From an uncultured candidate division Zixibacteria bacterium (GTDB lineage Bacteria; Zixibacteria; MSB-5A5; SM1-73): a stretch of 41,125 bases of DNA. The DNA lies in contig CAIVRH010000024.1 of the NCBI GenBank assembly GCA_903908285.1, positions 1 to 41,125 of the forward strand, given 5' to 3'. Positions 6,378 to 15,106 of this stretch are shown here, piece after piece (position 1 is the first letter of the stretch; each line of letters begins with the position of its first letter). The translations under genes were made by a program, and so were the position numbers. The notes under the pieces are model-generated. The model worked only from the letters and a program-made list of their open reading frames with translations. It made no database searches and was not told where the DNA came from.

Positions 6378-6532
6378 ACCAGAATAAGTTCGATGGGGAG
6401 CAATATGTTCTAAGTTATGGATTTAATAGATATTAAGATCTTTCAAAAAGTACTTGACAGAATTCTTTAAGTAACTTATAATGAACTTAAGAAATATTGT
6501 ATGCATAATATCTAAATAAGGAGAATGGGGAA
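6342..6532 (+). repeat. Leader B, copy 2 (about 191 bp)
   Basis: Second copy of the block at 4876-5065 with only scattered base changes. It joins amidase remnant 2 to PD40 copy 3 and carries the promoter at 6454-6482. Confidence 0.85.
6454..6482 (+). promoter_or_regulatory. Perfect-consensus sigma-70 promoter of PD40 copy 3
   Basis: TTGACA (6454-6459), 17-bp spacer, TATAAT (6477-6482): a full match to both boxes. The predicted start is near 6489, about 44 nt before ATG 6533. Confidence 0.85.
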
Positions 6533-7693
6533 ATGAGAACCAAAAACTTGATTATTGGTTTTGGGTGTTTGCTTATTGTGATTATAGCTCTTTCCATGAG
6601 CACCAGAAGCCAAAAGCCAGAAGAGCAAGCAAAATCTGAAACCATTTTGACAGACACCGGACATGGCTTAGACTCGTCTACCGAAAGAAGTAGAAGTATA
6701 GCAGTAGGATATCCTCCGGATACTATCCGAGGATATGATATTATTGAAATCGGGCAAGGTAGTACTCCTCGGTTTTCGCCCGATAGCAAGAAGATAGCTT
6801 TTATCAGCGGAGGATGGTTATGTATTCGGAATTCTGATGGAACAGGTAATATAGATAAGATAACTCCGATGAGTGCCATTGATTTCCAGTGGATTAGTGA
6901 TTCTTCAATAATCTACTGGAATCAAGAAGGCTATGGCACATCCAAACTCTCAAGAGATATTGGAATTGTAAATTTTAAAGGAGAAAAAAAACCAGCCATA
7001 ACCGAAACGGAAGGGACCCAGATGGAGCCTCCTATGCTTCTCCCAGATGGCACTATCGGATACTATTTACACAATCTATCGGACAAGACCCAGTCTTTCA
7101 TTGTGATAAAACAGGGATCTCTCCCACCGGACTCTGCACTCAAACAGCTAATTCCCAGGATAAAGTTTGAAACCACCTCTGTGATGTATGGCGACATCTG
7201 GCTGGTAAGCCTTGATGGTTCATACAAAAGATGGGTAACATTCAATAAAAGATTCGGTTTCCCTGAAATGTCGCCTGATGGTAAAAAGATACTTGCGACA
7301 AAGATACCTGGTAAAGATCCTTATGAGGGAAGTGGTCCCTTCATTATAGATCTCAAAGGAAACGAAACCAATCTAAGCGATCCAGATTTGAAAATTCCGG
7401 TTAATGATACTACTGGGAATAGCGATAGGAAGTGGATATATACTTCAGATGGGTTGGATGCCAAGTTCTCACCAGATGGATCAAAGGTGGTTTACATGTA
7501 TGGGGCAATGGATACTAAACGAGAAGACATAATTGCATTTGATTTGGCTATTAAAAATGTAGACGGAACTGGGAGATTTCAGATTGAGACACCGGATGTC
7601 ATGGAGACAAATCCTGTTTGGTCTCCTGATGGGAAAATGATAGCATGTCAAACTGATAGGACAAATAAGATTTCCGTCTTTAAACTAAAATAG
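6533..7693 (+). CDS. Exported PD40 beta-propeller protein, array copy 3
   Basis: The product has 386 residues, the longest of the four. Residues 1-24 form a hydrophobic signal segment almost identical to copy 4 (MRTKNLIIGFGCLL..), followed by STRSQKPEE. An extra segment of about 45 residues precedes the first blade. Blades include PRFSPDSKKIAFIS, PEMSPDGKKILAT, AKFSPDGSKVVYMY and VWSPDGKMIACQT. The signature IKQGSLPPDSALKQ is present. The leader is type B, as in copy 2, yet the signal peptide matches copy 4, whose leader is type A, which points to recombination near the start codon. No catalytic motif is seen. Unlike copies 1, 2 and 4 it is not followed by an amidase gene. Confidence 0.85.
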   Translation: MRTKNLIIGFGCLLIVIIALSMSTRSQKPEEQAKSETILTDTGHGLDSSTERSRSIAVGYPPDTIRGYDIIEIGQGSTPRFSPDSKKIAFISGGWLCIRNSDGTGNIDKITPMSAIDFQWISDSSIIYWNQEGYGTSKLSRDIGIVNFKGEKKPAITETEGTQMEPPMLLPDGTIGYYLHNLSDKTQSFIVIKQGSLPPDSALKQLIPRIKFETTSVMYGDIWLVSLDGSYKRWVTFNKRFGFPEMSPDGKKILATKIPGKDPYEGSGPFIIDLKGNETNLSDPDLKIPVNDTTGNSDRKWIYTSDGLDAKFSPDGSKVVYMYGAMDTKREDIIAFDLAIKNVDGTGRFQIETPDVMETNPVWSPDGKMIACQTDRTNKISVFKLK

Positions 7694-7708
7694 TTTGTAT
7701 GTCAGTAA

Positions 7709-7837
7709 GCGGAAAGGTATATGTGATAAAAGTAGAATAGATATTATACTAAATCTGCTTGCATAATTCTTGAAAATGATTAAATTTGATTTGTATCTAT
7801 TATATAAAATGAATCCTTAAATGAGGAGAATGGGGAA
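7709..7837 (+). repeat. Leader A, copy 2 (129 bp)
   Basis: Same length as and nearly identical to 3571-3699, including the GKVYVIKVE-stop fossil at its 5' end and the AGGAGAATGGGGAA ribosome binding site at its 3' end. It sits between PD40 copies 3 and 4, where an additional propeller gene probably once stood. Confidence 0.75.
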
Positions 7838-8890
7838 ATGAGAACCAAAAACTTGATTATTGGTTTTGGGTGTTTGCTTATTGTGGTTATAGCTCTTTCC
7901 ATGAGCACCAAGAGCCAGAAACCAGAAGAGAAAGCAAAATTTGAGGTCATTGAGATTGGCACAGGCGCAGATCCTCAATGGTCACCAGATGGGACAAAGC
8001 TATCTTTTCTCTCCAATGGGTGGCTGTGTCTGGCGAATGCAGATGGTAGAGGAGAAGTTCAAAAACTGTTCGAAATTCCCAAGACAGAATATCGTTACCA
8101 TTGGTTAGATTCCACCGAGTTTCTCTTTCAAGAAACGGAATACCAGAGAGATGAGAAAGGGAAATTGTTAAAAATTTCGAATAGGATGACAGGTATTTCA
8201 CTCAACGGGATAAAGAGAAAGATAGTAGAAAGTGAACAGGATCTCGCTTCTCCTTTTTTCTTCTCCGCTCCAATTTTTATGCCAGATGGAACAGTGGGAT
8301 ACTATCAATTTCCACCTGGCAAGTCTTGGGTCTCAGACGATGCACTTTTTAAAGTGATAAAACAAGGGAGACTAAGACCAGATTCTTCCTTAAAACAATT
8401 GAGAGCGATGATTATCCCCTCTACTCCTTATGGGATTGAGGGAGATGTGTGGATTGAAAGCTTTGATAAATCAGTAAGAAAGAAAATCACAACAGGTAAA
8501 TTGTATTCATTTCCTGAACTCTCTCCGGATGGAACAAAGATACTTGTTGGACTGCGAGTTGTGGACTTAGATGGTAACGAAATACACATTGGTAAAGGAG
8601 GAGTGGACACCGCTAACATTTCAGAGAGTTCTTTAGACCCAAAGTGGTCCCCGGATAGTAAAAAGATTGCATACACGCGGGTAACTGCAAAAATCCTTGA
8701 CCTGGACGGACAGGCAATTGAAGATATTGCAGGTAAGATACACATAGCAAATGCAGACAACGGATCGGACCTACAAATCATTGAAATACCAGATGTAGTT
8801 GCTGTTGGTCCAGTCTGGTCACTGGATGGGACAAAAATCGCCTTCACTGGAAAGAACACAGGAAAGGTATATGTTACAAAACTAAAGTGA
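7838..8890 (+). CDS. Exported PD40 beta-propeller protein, array copy 4
   Basis: The product has 350 residues. A hydrophobic signal segment (MRTKNLIIGFGCLL..) and STKSQKPEE linker precede the blades PQWSPDGTKLSFLS, PELSPDGTKILVG, PKWSPDSKKIAYTR and VWSLDGTKIAFTG. The signature IKQGRLRPDSSLKQ is present, and the C terminus GKVYVTKLK matches the fossil at the start of leader A. A fold-based role as an envelope protein- or glycan-binding propeller is likely; the partner is unknown. It is followed 42 bp later by the intact amidase, which suggests that the functional unit is one propeller plus one amidase. Confidence 0.85.
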   Translation: MRTKNLIIGFGCLLIVVIALSMSTKSQKPEEKAKFEVIEIGTGADPQWSPDGTKLSFLSNGWLCLANADGRGEVQKLFEIPKTEYRYHWLDSTEFLFQETEYQRDEKGKLLKISNRMTGISLNGIKRKIVESEQDLASPFFFSAPIFMPDGTVGYYQFPPGKSWVSDDALFKVIKQGRLRPDSSLKQLRAMIIPSTPYGIEGDVWIESFDKSVRKKITTGKLYSFPELSPDGTKILVGLRVVDLDGNEIHIGKGGVDTANISESSLDPKWSPDSKKIAYTRVTAKILDLDGQAIEDIAGKIHIANADNGSDLQIIEIPDVVAVGPVWSLDGTKIAFTGKNTGKVYVTKLK

Positions 8891-8932
8891 ACATTTGTTC
8901 GAAAAATCGCTTTAACTGTGAGGGGTGCGAAA

Positions 8933-10063
8933 ATGAAAAAGACATGCGTGATTATAGTCATGATATTGGTCATTTTTCTGGCAATGTCAGAAAAGTCATT
9001 AGCTCCGCCATACAGTGTGGTTTGTGTTGATCCTGGACATGGTGGTCCTCTTGCCTCTAAATATGGTCCTAACGGAGATGGAAAAGGATCATGTGGACCT
9101 GTTCTGAAGTTATCTGAACAATGGGTCAATCTTCAAGTTGGACTTGAGCTGAGAGATTTAATAACCTATTCGGGTGGAGTAGGATTCCCTGTAATTATGA
9201 CCCGTTGGACGGAGCAAGCTGAGAATTTGGACTGGGAAGAAGGATATCTTTATACAATGTGGCAACGTGCTAACAGGGCTAATTATGGAAGTGATGGTTA
9301 TGGAACCCTTATTACTCAGTTTATTTCCGTTCACCACAACGGCTATTATGGCATTCAGGGGACAGAAGTTTGGTGGAGTTCACAGTATAATACAGATAGT
9401 ACTAAAGCACGAGTTCGTGGTTATTGGCGCCCGGCTTACGTAGACTCGCTTCTGGCAATGAAAACCGAATTCAGACTTTTGGATTTATGGGATTATAGGG
9501 ATCGTTGTATCACGAAATGTGATCCTGGTGGTGGTAATTTTTGTTGCGACGAAACAAGATTGGTTCCAGACGAAAGAAAGTTTGTCTTGTTCAATACTGT
9601 GATGCCGTCTGAGCTTTCCGAGGCTTCTAATCTTAAAGATACAACTGAAGAGTCACTCTTCGATGATCCCAATACAGGGCACGGTGATTCCGAAGCCATT
9701 GCGCTTTATGACGGCTGGTATAGCCACGCAGATAATAAAGGAATTGCAATTTTACGAAATAGCACTGTCTTAGGTAGTAATGGTAAGGTTATCATTGCTG
9801 ATTGGTCTTGTGATAATGGCGACACTGTATCTTCTCCTTATCTTAGATGTTGGCTAATGGGTGAACAACACTGCCTTGTAGCCATAACCCCACAGAATAT
9901 CTATGGATATGAATATACTTTTCATCACTGGACTCACCTAAATCCCATGGGTGTTCCAATTGGGGATAATTGGTATAATCCTGATTGGCTTATCTCTGTT
10001 CCAGCGGAAAATGATTATCATCTATATGTTGCTTATTTTACGGGTGGTCCATATTCCGCATAG
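8933..10063 (+). CDS. Exported N-acetylmuramoyl-L-alanine amidase (Amidase_3), ends at an in-frame TAG
   Basis: ATG 8933 with AGGGGTG upstream was chosen over GTG 8918, because the latter lies inside the ribosome binding site. Residues 1-24 are a signal peptide (cut after KSLA). Amidase_3 motifs are complete: VDPGHGGP (His36), LSEQ (Glu62), FISVHHNG (His134) as zinc ligands, and PSELSEASN with Glu227 in the place of the catalytic Glu. The family cleaves the amide bond between muramic acid and the stem peptide in the periplasm. Residues 265-376 form an extra beta-rich part. The frame stops at TAG 10061-10063, but the same frame stays open for 281 more codons encoding the C-terminal modules, so the stop is likely a nonsense change, readthrough point or error. 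Confidence 0.85.
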   Translation: MKKTCVIIVMILVIFLAMSEKSLAPPYSVVCVDPGHGGPLASKYGPNGDGKGSCGPVLKLSEQWVNLQVGLELRDLITYSGGVGFPVIMTRWTEQAENLDWEEGYLYTMWQRANRANYGSDGYGTLITQFISVHHNGYYGIQGTEVWWSSQYNTDSTKARVRGYWRPAYVDSLLAMKTEFRLLDLWDYRDRCITKCDPGGGNFCCDETRLVPDERKFVLFNTVMPSELSEASNLKDTTEESLFDDPNTGHGDSEAIALYDGWYSHADNKGIAILRNSTVLGSNGKVIIADWSCDNGDTVSSPYLRCWLMGEQHCLVAITPQNIYGYEYTFHHWTHLNPMGVPIGDNWYNPDWLISVPAENDYHLYVAYFTGGPYSA

Positions 10064-10906
10064 GTTGATACTCCCAATGGTTACCAAAACTGGCACCCGG
10101 GTGAGCATAGGAATATCATATGGAATGTTTCACCTGGTGCTGATTCAACAACTTTTGTTGATATTCGGCTGGATAGGAATAGTGGTAATGATGGTTATCC
10201 AGAACTAATAATGGATAGTATACCCGGTGCATATTATTATAGTTGGAACTGGACTGTGACTCCTCCTTATTCCGCCAATTGTCGAATAAAAGTTGTAGCC
10301 AATGACGTTGCCGGCAATTCCGCCTGGGATGTCTCCAATCATGATTTCAGCATCAGCGCTTCCGGTAACAACAACCCGGTGATTTACGGTAAAATACATA
10401 TGAAATGCAATCCGAGTGAACAATGCACCTTATGCATCCACTATGGAGATACCATCACTTTGGAAGTTCATACTTCCGATCCGGATGGCGACTCCGTATT
10501 TTATGACTGGTCCTGCGGTCATGGCCATTTTCTTAATGGCCAACATAGCATAACCACACCCTTAAATTCCGTTACCTATATTGCCCCCGCTTATTTTGAT
10601 GATTATATCTCCGTGGCGGTTAACGATGTTCGCGGAGGACAAAGTATAATATCGGGAGATATCGAAATAAACCCATCAGGTTATTCTTGTCTCTGCGGAG
10701 ATGCGACTGCAGATAGTGTAATAGATATGGGGGATATTGTTTACCTAATAAATTATCTTTATAAAAATGGTCCGGAGCCATTAAGTCCAAAGAATAGAGG
10801 TGATGCCAATAACTCTTGTATCATTGAAATCGGAGATGTTATCACGATAATATCTTATCTTTTTAAATCCGGTCCTCCTCCCATATGTTGTTGGATATAC
10901 CAGTGA
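10064..10906 (+). CDS. C-terminal Ig-like and dockerin-like modules of the amidase, beyond the in-frame TAG
   Basis: This frame is continuous with the amidase and begins VDTPNGYQNWHPGE right after TAG 10061. The usual form of this domain (P.G..W..G....I.W..) shows that no residues are missing on either side. There is no ribosome binding site at the junction; the first ATG, at 10211, is inside the domain and has none. Modules: an Ig/Kre9-like domain (about 90 residues), a second beta domain (NNPVIYGKIHMKC.. to SGDIEI), and two dockerin-like F-hand repeats, GDATADSVIDMGDIVYLINY and GDANNSCIIEIGDVITIISY. Dockerins bind calcium and cohesins; outside cellulosomes their role is unclear. Taken alone it would not be exported. 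Confidence 0.75.
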   Translation, partial: VDTPNGYQNWHPGEHRNIIWNVSPGADSTTFVDIRLDRNSGNDGYPELIMDSIPGAYYYSWNWTVTPPYSANCRIKVVANDVAGNSAWDVSNHDFSISASGNNNPVIYGKIHMKCNPSEQCTLCIHYGDTITLEVHTSDPDGDSVFYDWSCGHGHFLNGQHSITTPLNSVTYIAPAYFDDYISVAVNDVRGGQSIISGDIEINPSGYSCLCGDATADSVIDMGDIVYLINYLYKNGPEPLSPKNRGDANNSCIIEIGDVITIISYLFKSGPPPICCWIYQ

Positions 10907-10940
10907 TGGCTTGAAGTTCGTAATTTTTATATTACGCTTT

Positions 10941-10973
10941 ACTATGCGTCAGGAGCTACTCCTGACGCATAGT
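10941..10973. repeat. CTA-loop palindrome 1 (15-bp perfect stem)
   Basis: ACTATGCGTCAGGAG (10941-10955), loop CTA, CTCCTGACGCATAGT (10959-10973). It lies 35 bp after the dockerin stop and may act as a transcript end, but it has no T tract. The core TCAGGA-S-CTA-S-TCCTGA is shared with 11704-11730. Confidence 0.75.
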
Positions 10974-11310
10974 TAGTGTCAAGACTACGGAGACCCGTCT
11001 GGGAGGTCCTGACACAACAAGAAAGCCATTGGTTTGTTATAAATTACTTGTCCGTTTGCTAAAACAAACGGGAATTCTATCATTAGAAGATCCATTGCCG
11101 TCAACTTTAGCTGACGGATACAAGAAATCTATTTATAATCGGCTTCAGTAGTATTAAAACCACAGAAGTTCTAACACACAGTCTCTCTTTTCACCCAAAC
11201 CAAATTCGATACAATTTTAGTGGTGAAAATGATAGCTCCCTAATATATGAGAGACGGAGTGTATTATGCATACACCCTTTCCGAATGTACGGTATGTGTT
11301 GCTTTGTCTT

Positions 11311-11376
11311 AATTGAACCTTTGAACCATTGAACCTTTGAACTTTTGCTCTCAAACTCTTGAACCTTTAAACTTTT
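11311..11376. repeat. Degenerate TTGAACC word repeat
   Basis: Imperfect tandem units of the type TTGAACCTTTGAACCAT, seven or so in 65 bp, drifting to TTTAAACTTTT. Same word family as 21998-22206. Confidence 0.7.
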
Positions 11377-11703
11377 CGCCATGGGCTTTCAAAAAACAAA
11401 AATGTCAATCGGTTCTTTCGTTATCCTGTGGAATGACAACCTTTAATCTCAAAAAAACATTCTTATGATGAAAAAATTTAAAAAAACAAAGCCCAGTAAG
11501 GTCAGAAACGTCAGAAACACCGGTATGGCAAATCCGCTATTTTCTTTGTTATGAACAACATAACTCATACCGCAGGATAGTTGAGAAAAATGTAAAACAA
11601 TTACTGGGAAGGTCAGAAAAGTCAGTAAGGCATGTATTAGTTTTCTAATACAAACTGGAATAATATAAGAAAATTTATTGCCGTCAGTTTTCCTGTTGTC
11701 CAG

Positions 11704-11730
11704 TTGTGTCAGGACCTAGTCCTGACACAA
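11704..11730. repeat. CTA-loop palindrome 2 (12-bp perfect stem)
   Basis: TTGTGTCAGGAC (11704-11715), loop CTA, GTCCTGACACAA (11719-11730). It lies 65 bp past the stop of the minus-strand tricorn gene, mirroring the placement of palindrome 1 relative to the dockerin gene. Confidence 0.75.
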
Positions 11731-11794
11731 TCCTAGCATCTGGACTCGTCGATTAGCTCCTAACACAATCCAAAAGTATCAACCTGAAGATTCT

Positions 11795-14700
11795 TTACTT
11801 TTTTATCGGATAAGCCGGTCGTTCCGGAAGCTTCGGCTCCTCTTTCAGTTTTTTCATGATCACTTCGATCGCTTTCTCCAACTGAGGATCCTGTCCCTTA
11901 GCAACCAGATCTGGCCGGTTATCCACCTCGATATCCGGATCCACCCCGTGATTCTCCACATCCCACTGGCCTTTCAGATTCATGAATGCGAATTCCGGCA
12001 CGGTCACATAACCGCCGTCCATCAGGGGGATTCCGCGCGAGATGCCGACTAATCCGCCCCAGGTGCGGGTCCCGATCAACGGCCCCAAACCCTTTTCCCG
12101 AAAATAATATGGTAGGGCGTCCCCGCCGGAGCCTGCATATTCATTGATAATGCATACCATAGGACCCTGGATCGCCACAGTTGGGGTTCGGGCTAACTGC
12201 CCCTCCCGGCTGGACCACAAGCTCAATATCTTTCTCTGTAGATGCTCGATGAACATATCCGGTATCATGCCTCCTCCATTGTAACGTACATCCAGAATCA
12301 GTGCTTCTTTGCGTGCCTGGGCAAAAAAGGCGCTGGAGAATTCATTCAATCCCCAATCCGAAGTATTGGGTACGTGAATGTAACCCACTCTCCCGCTGGT
12401 CGCTTCATCCACCATTTTTCTCCTGGTCTCTACCCAGTCTAAATAGCGAAGCATAAATTCCGAATCGGTCGGTTTTACCGTCACCTCCCGGGCACCTTCG
12501 AAGGTGGGTTTATCGTTAACTTTCAATTTTACCTGCTTTTTAACGGTCTTCTCGAAATATTGATAGGGGCTGGCCGGATAACGCACCTCCTGCCCGTTTA
12601 CCGCAATCAGATAATCCCCCTGCTTCACGTTCACGCCGGGATCGGTTAGAGGTGCTCTCCTGTCTTCTTTCCAATTCTCCCCTTGGTATATCTTTTGAAA
12701 ACGGTAAAAGCCTGTACTTTTATCCGGCTCAAAATCTACGCCCAATAGACCAATATCCACCGGCTGGGTTTTGGGAATTTTACCCCCGCCGACATAAGTA
12801 TGAGAACAGTCCAACTCCCCAATCAACTCACCCAACAGGTAAGTTAGATCCCAACGGTGAGCTACATAAGGGAGCAGTTGTCCGTACCTCTCCCTCATCC
12901 CCTTCCAATCGATCCCTTGCATGTTGGGATCATAGAAAAAGTCCCGCTCCAGTCTCCAGGCTTCGTCAAAAATCTGCTTCCATTCTCCGGTTGGATCCAC
13001 CTTCATCTCCATACCGGAGGTATTCAATTTACCATCTCCAACTTTATTGCTCCCCTTCTTCGCATCGATGACACCGTAGCTGTTGCCGCTTTTATAGATG
13101 ATCTTATCCCCGGAGGAGGAGAGGGTGTAGTTATCAATGCCGGTAATCAAGGTGGTCTCCTCTTTCTTCTCCATTTCATACATAAAGAGACCGTTCTGGG
13201 CATCCTCTCCTTGAATTCCGGAATTATTCAGGTAAAACAGCTTACCTTCTGCGGCAGACAGGTTACTATAATTCCCGGACTTGATCGGCACCCCCACCAC
13301 TCGCTGATTAATGTTTTCCAGATCGATTTTTATGTCTTTGCCTTTTTCTTTGTCTTTATCCTTATCTTTATCTTTGTCCTTATCGCTATCATCCTTATTC
13401 TTTTTTCCTTCTTCTTTATCCTTTCCTTCTTCCTTGTCCTTTCCTGCTTCCTTCCCTTTCTCTTCATCGCTCTCCGGCGCAAAGGGGGAAAGACTGTCAG
13501 CCTGTAATGTTACTAAATATATGTTCCTGGAATTTCGATAGATATAATTGGATTCGAAATCGCCGAAGACCGGGTTAAAGGTCCTGGAGGAGAGGAAATA
13601 CAGGTATTTTCCCTTGGGATCGAATGCCGGATTGTAATCATCCGTCAGGCTGGTTGTGATTCGGTACACTTCACCCTTATCCAGCGAATAACAATAGATC
13701 GAGGCAAAATATGCTGGGTTATTTTTGGAATAAGCGATCCATTTGCTGTCAGGTGACCAGGCATAGTCCTGGATCTCGGATACTTCGGATTTGTCCACCA
13801 TCACCGGTTTCTTCTGGTTTATATCCACATAATAGAGCCGGAGTTTCTTGTCGGAGAAAAGAATTTTCTTGCTGTCCGGTGACCATAAAGGACGGAATCT
13901 GTAGCATTCCCCATCATTAGTTATGCGTTTCTCTTCCCCGCTTCCATCCTGGGATTTGATATAAAGCTCATACTCTCCGGTCCGGTCGGAAAAGTATGCT
14001 ACCCATTTCCCGTCCGGCGACCAGTCCGGGTAAATCTCCCGTATTGCCGGGGTTTGGGTGATATTGCGTACCTCTCCCTTCTCCGCCGGTACGGTGAAAA
14101 TATCCCCCCGCGCGGAGAACAATGCCCGTTTGGAGGAGGGCGACAAACCAAAGTCTTGGATCAGGTCATCCACCTTTTCCCAGTTGGGCCGGGAGAATAA
14201 ACGCTCGGAGGGAACCTCCACCGTGATCTTCTTAGTCTTCTCCGTTAAAAGGTCCAGAACATAGAGATATCCGCCATTTTCGTACACAATAGCATCCGGA
14301 CCCAAGCTGGGCCATTTTACATCATACTCATCATGATTGGTAATCTTTCGGGTATTTTTAGTCTTCAAATCGTAGCAATAGATGTTAAGCGTGTGCTCCC
14401 GGTCGGAGGTAAAATAAATTCTGTCTTTATACCACATGGGAAAATCATCCGTCCCCTTCCAATCGGTGATCTTCTCCACCGCATCGGTTTTCAGGTCATA
14501 AATCCATATATCCGGCGCCATTCCCCCTTGGTAGCGTTTCCAGGTTCGAAACTCCACCGGTTGCCGGGTGAAAGCGATCTTATCGGCATCCGGAGAAAGA
14601 GAGGCGGTGCTCACTTCGGGAAGTTTCAACGCTTCCGGAAAGCCTCCCTCCGCGTTGATACGGAAAAACTTGCTGGAAGGAAATGCCTGCCGGGGAGAGC

Positions 14701-15106
14701 GAAACAGAATATCTTTTCCGTCCGGATACCAGTCCATTACCTGATCATCCAAAGCTATCTCGCCGGTCGACTGACCCGTTCCCGGATGATAGGTGAGCCG
14801 TCTTGGTTCTCCCCCCTCGGTGGGTATAACATACACATCTCCATTTCCGTCATATGCTCCGGTGAATGCAACAAATTTACCGTCCGGTGAGAATTTGGGA
14901 AAAACTTCATATCCCTCGAAAGAGGTGAGTCTTTGAGCCGTTCCGCCTTGAGAGGAAACGGTCCACAGGTCTCCGGCATAGACAAAAACGATTTTATCAC
15001 CATAAATATCCGGGAAGCGTAAAAGACGGGTTTCGTTGGCAGAAGTAAAATTGTAAACTAAAACGATCAGCACCACAGCGCAAAGAAGAGCTTTAAACAC
15101 TCGCAT
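11795..15106 (-). CDS. Tricorn-like S41 serine protease, paralog 1
   Basis: The product has 1103 residues, close to archaeal tricorn (about 1070). A signal peptide (MRVFKALLCAVVLIVLVYNF) indicates export, unlike cytosolic archaeal tricorn. Order: two PD40 propeller regions (for example FPKFSPDGKFVAFTG, YPDWSPDGKWVAYFS), a highly charged KD/KE linker at about 545-595, a helical bundle, CSHTYVGGG with His769, a PDZ domain at about 780-870, and the S41 core with RYNGGG and nucleophile Ser993 in EYAGSGGD, plus Glu1051 in ENHGV. The family degrades peptides of roughly proteasome-product size. The residue after the nucleophile is Gly; in paralog 2 it is Asp. The start has AGGAG upstream on the minus strand. 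It is 363 bp downstream of paralog 2, same strand. Confidence 0.93.
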   Translation of the reverse strand: MRVFKALLCAVVLIVLVYNFTSANETRLLRFPDIYGDKIVFVYAGDLWTVSSQGGTAQRLTSFEGYEVFPKFSPDGKFVAFTGAYDGNGDVYVIPTEGGEPRRLTYHPGTGQSTGEIALDDQVMDWYPDGKDILFRSPRQAFPSSKFFRINAEGGFPEALKLPEVSTASLSPDADKIAFTRQPVEFRTWKRYQGGMAPDIWIYDLKTDAVEKITDWKGTDDFPMWYKDRIYFTSDREHTLNIYCYDLKTKNTRKITNHDEYDVKWPSLGPDAIVYENGGYLYVLDLLTEKTKKITVEVPSERLFSRPNWEKVDDLIQDFGLSPSSKRALFSARGDIFTVPAEKGEVRNITQTPAIREIYPDWSPDGKWVAYFSDRTGEYELYIKSQDGSGEEKRITNDGECYRFRPLWSPDSKKILFSDKKLRLYYVDINQKKPVMVDKSEVSEIQDYAWSPDSKWIAYSKNNPAYFASIYCYSLDKGEVYRITTSLTDDYNPAFDPKGKYLYFLSSRTFNPVFGDFESNYIYRNSRNIYLVTLQADSLSPFAPESDEEKGKEAGKDKEEGKDKEEGKKNKDDSDKDKDKDKDKDKEKGKDIKIDLENINQRVVGVPIKSGNYSNLSAAEGKLFYLNNSGIQGEDAQNGLFMYEMEKKEETTLITGIDNYTLSSSGDKIIYKSGNSYGVIDAKKGSNKVGDGKLNTSGMEMKVDPTGEWKQIFDEAWRLERDFFYDPNMQGIDWKGMRERYGQLLPYVAHRWDLTYLLGELIGELDCSHTYVGGGKIPKTQPVDIGLLGVDFEPDKSTGFYRFQKIYQGENWKEDRRAPLTDPGVNVKQGDYLIAVNGQEVRYPASPYQYFEKTVKKQVKLKVNDKPTFEGAREVTVKPTDSEFMLRYLDWVETRRKMVDEATSGRVGYIHVPNTSDWGLNEFSSAFFAQARKEALILDVRYNGGGMIPDMFIEHLQRKILSLWSSREGQLARTPTVAIQGPMVCIINEYAGSGGDALPYYFREKGLGPLIGTRTWGGLVGISRGIPLMDGGYVTVPEFAFMNLKGQWDVENHGVDPDIEVDNRPDLVAKGQDPQLEKAIEVIMKKLKEEPKLPERPAYPIKK

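Larger units (their letters stand above)
10907..11794. other. Gene-free 888-bp gap between convergent genes, rich in palindromes
   Basis: No coding frame is supported. It holds the CTA-loop palindromes at 10941 and 11704, an imperfect dyad GTGTCA..TGACAC at 10976-11015, CCGTTTG/CAAACGG at 11052-11071, CCGTCA/TGACGG at 11098-11117, TTGAACC-type words at 11311-11376, and two related stretches containing AAGGTCAGAAA (about 11498 and 11610). Transcription from both flanking genes converges here. Confidence 0.7.

Noticed and set aside
8918-8935. GTG 8918 as the amidase start
   Set aside because: The GTG is part of the ribosome binding site (GTGAGGGGTG); ATG 8933 has ideal spacing and gives a normal signal peptide.
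8428-9129. Minus-strand frame of 233 codons
   Set aside because: It lies antisense to PD40 copy 4 and the amidase start, has no ribosome binding site and gives a protein without recognisable features; both plus-strand genes are well supported.
10061-10063. TAG reassigned to an amino acid (or pyrrolysine) in this organism
   Set aside because: TAG ends several unrelated genes cleanly in this window (145, 23808, 34102), and no recoding element is visible.
13311-13541. Plus-strand frame encoding a run of Leu-Ser repeats
   Set aside because: It is the antisense reading of the Lys-Asp linker of tricorn paralog 1.
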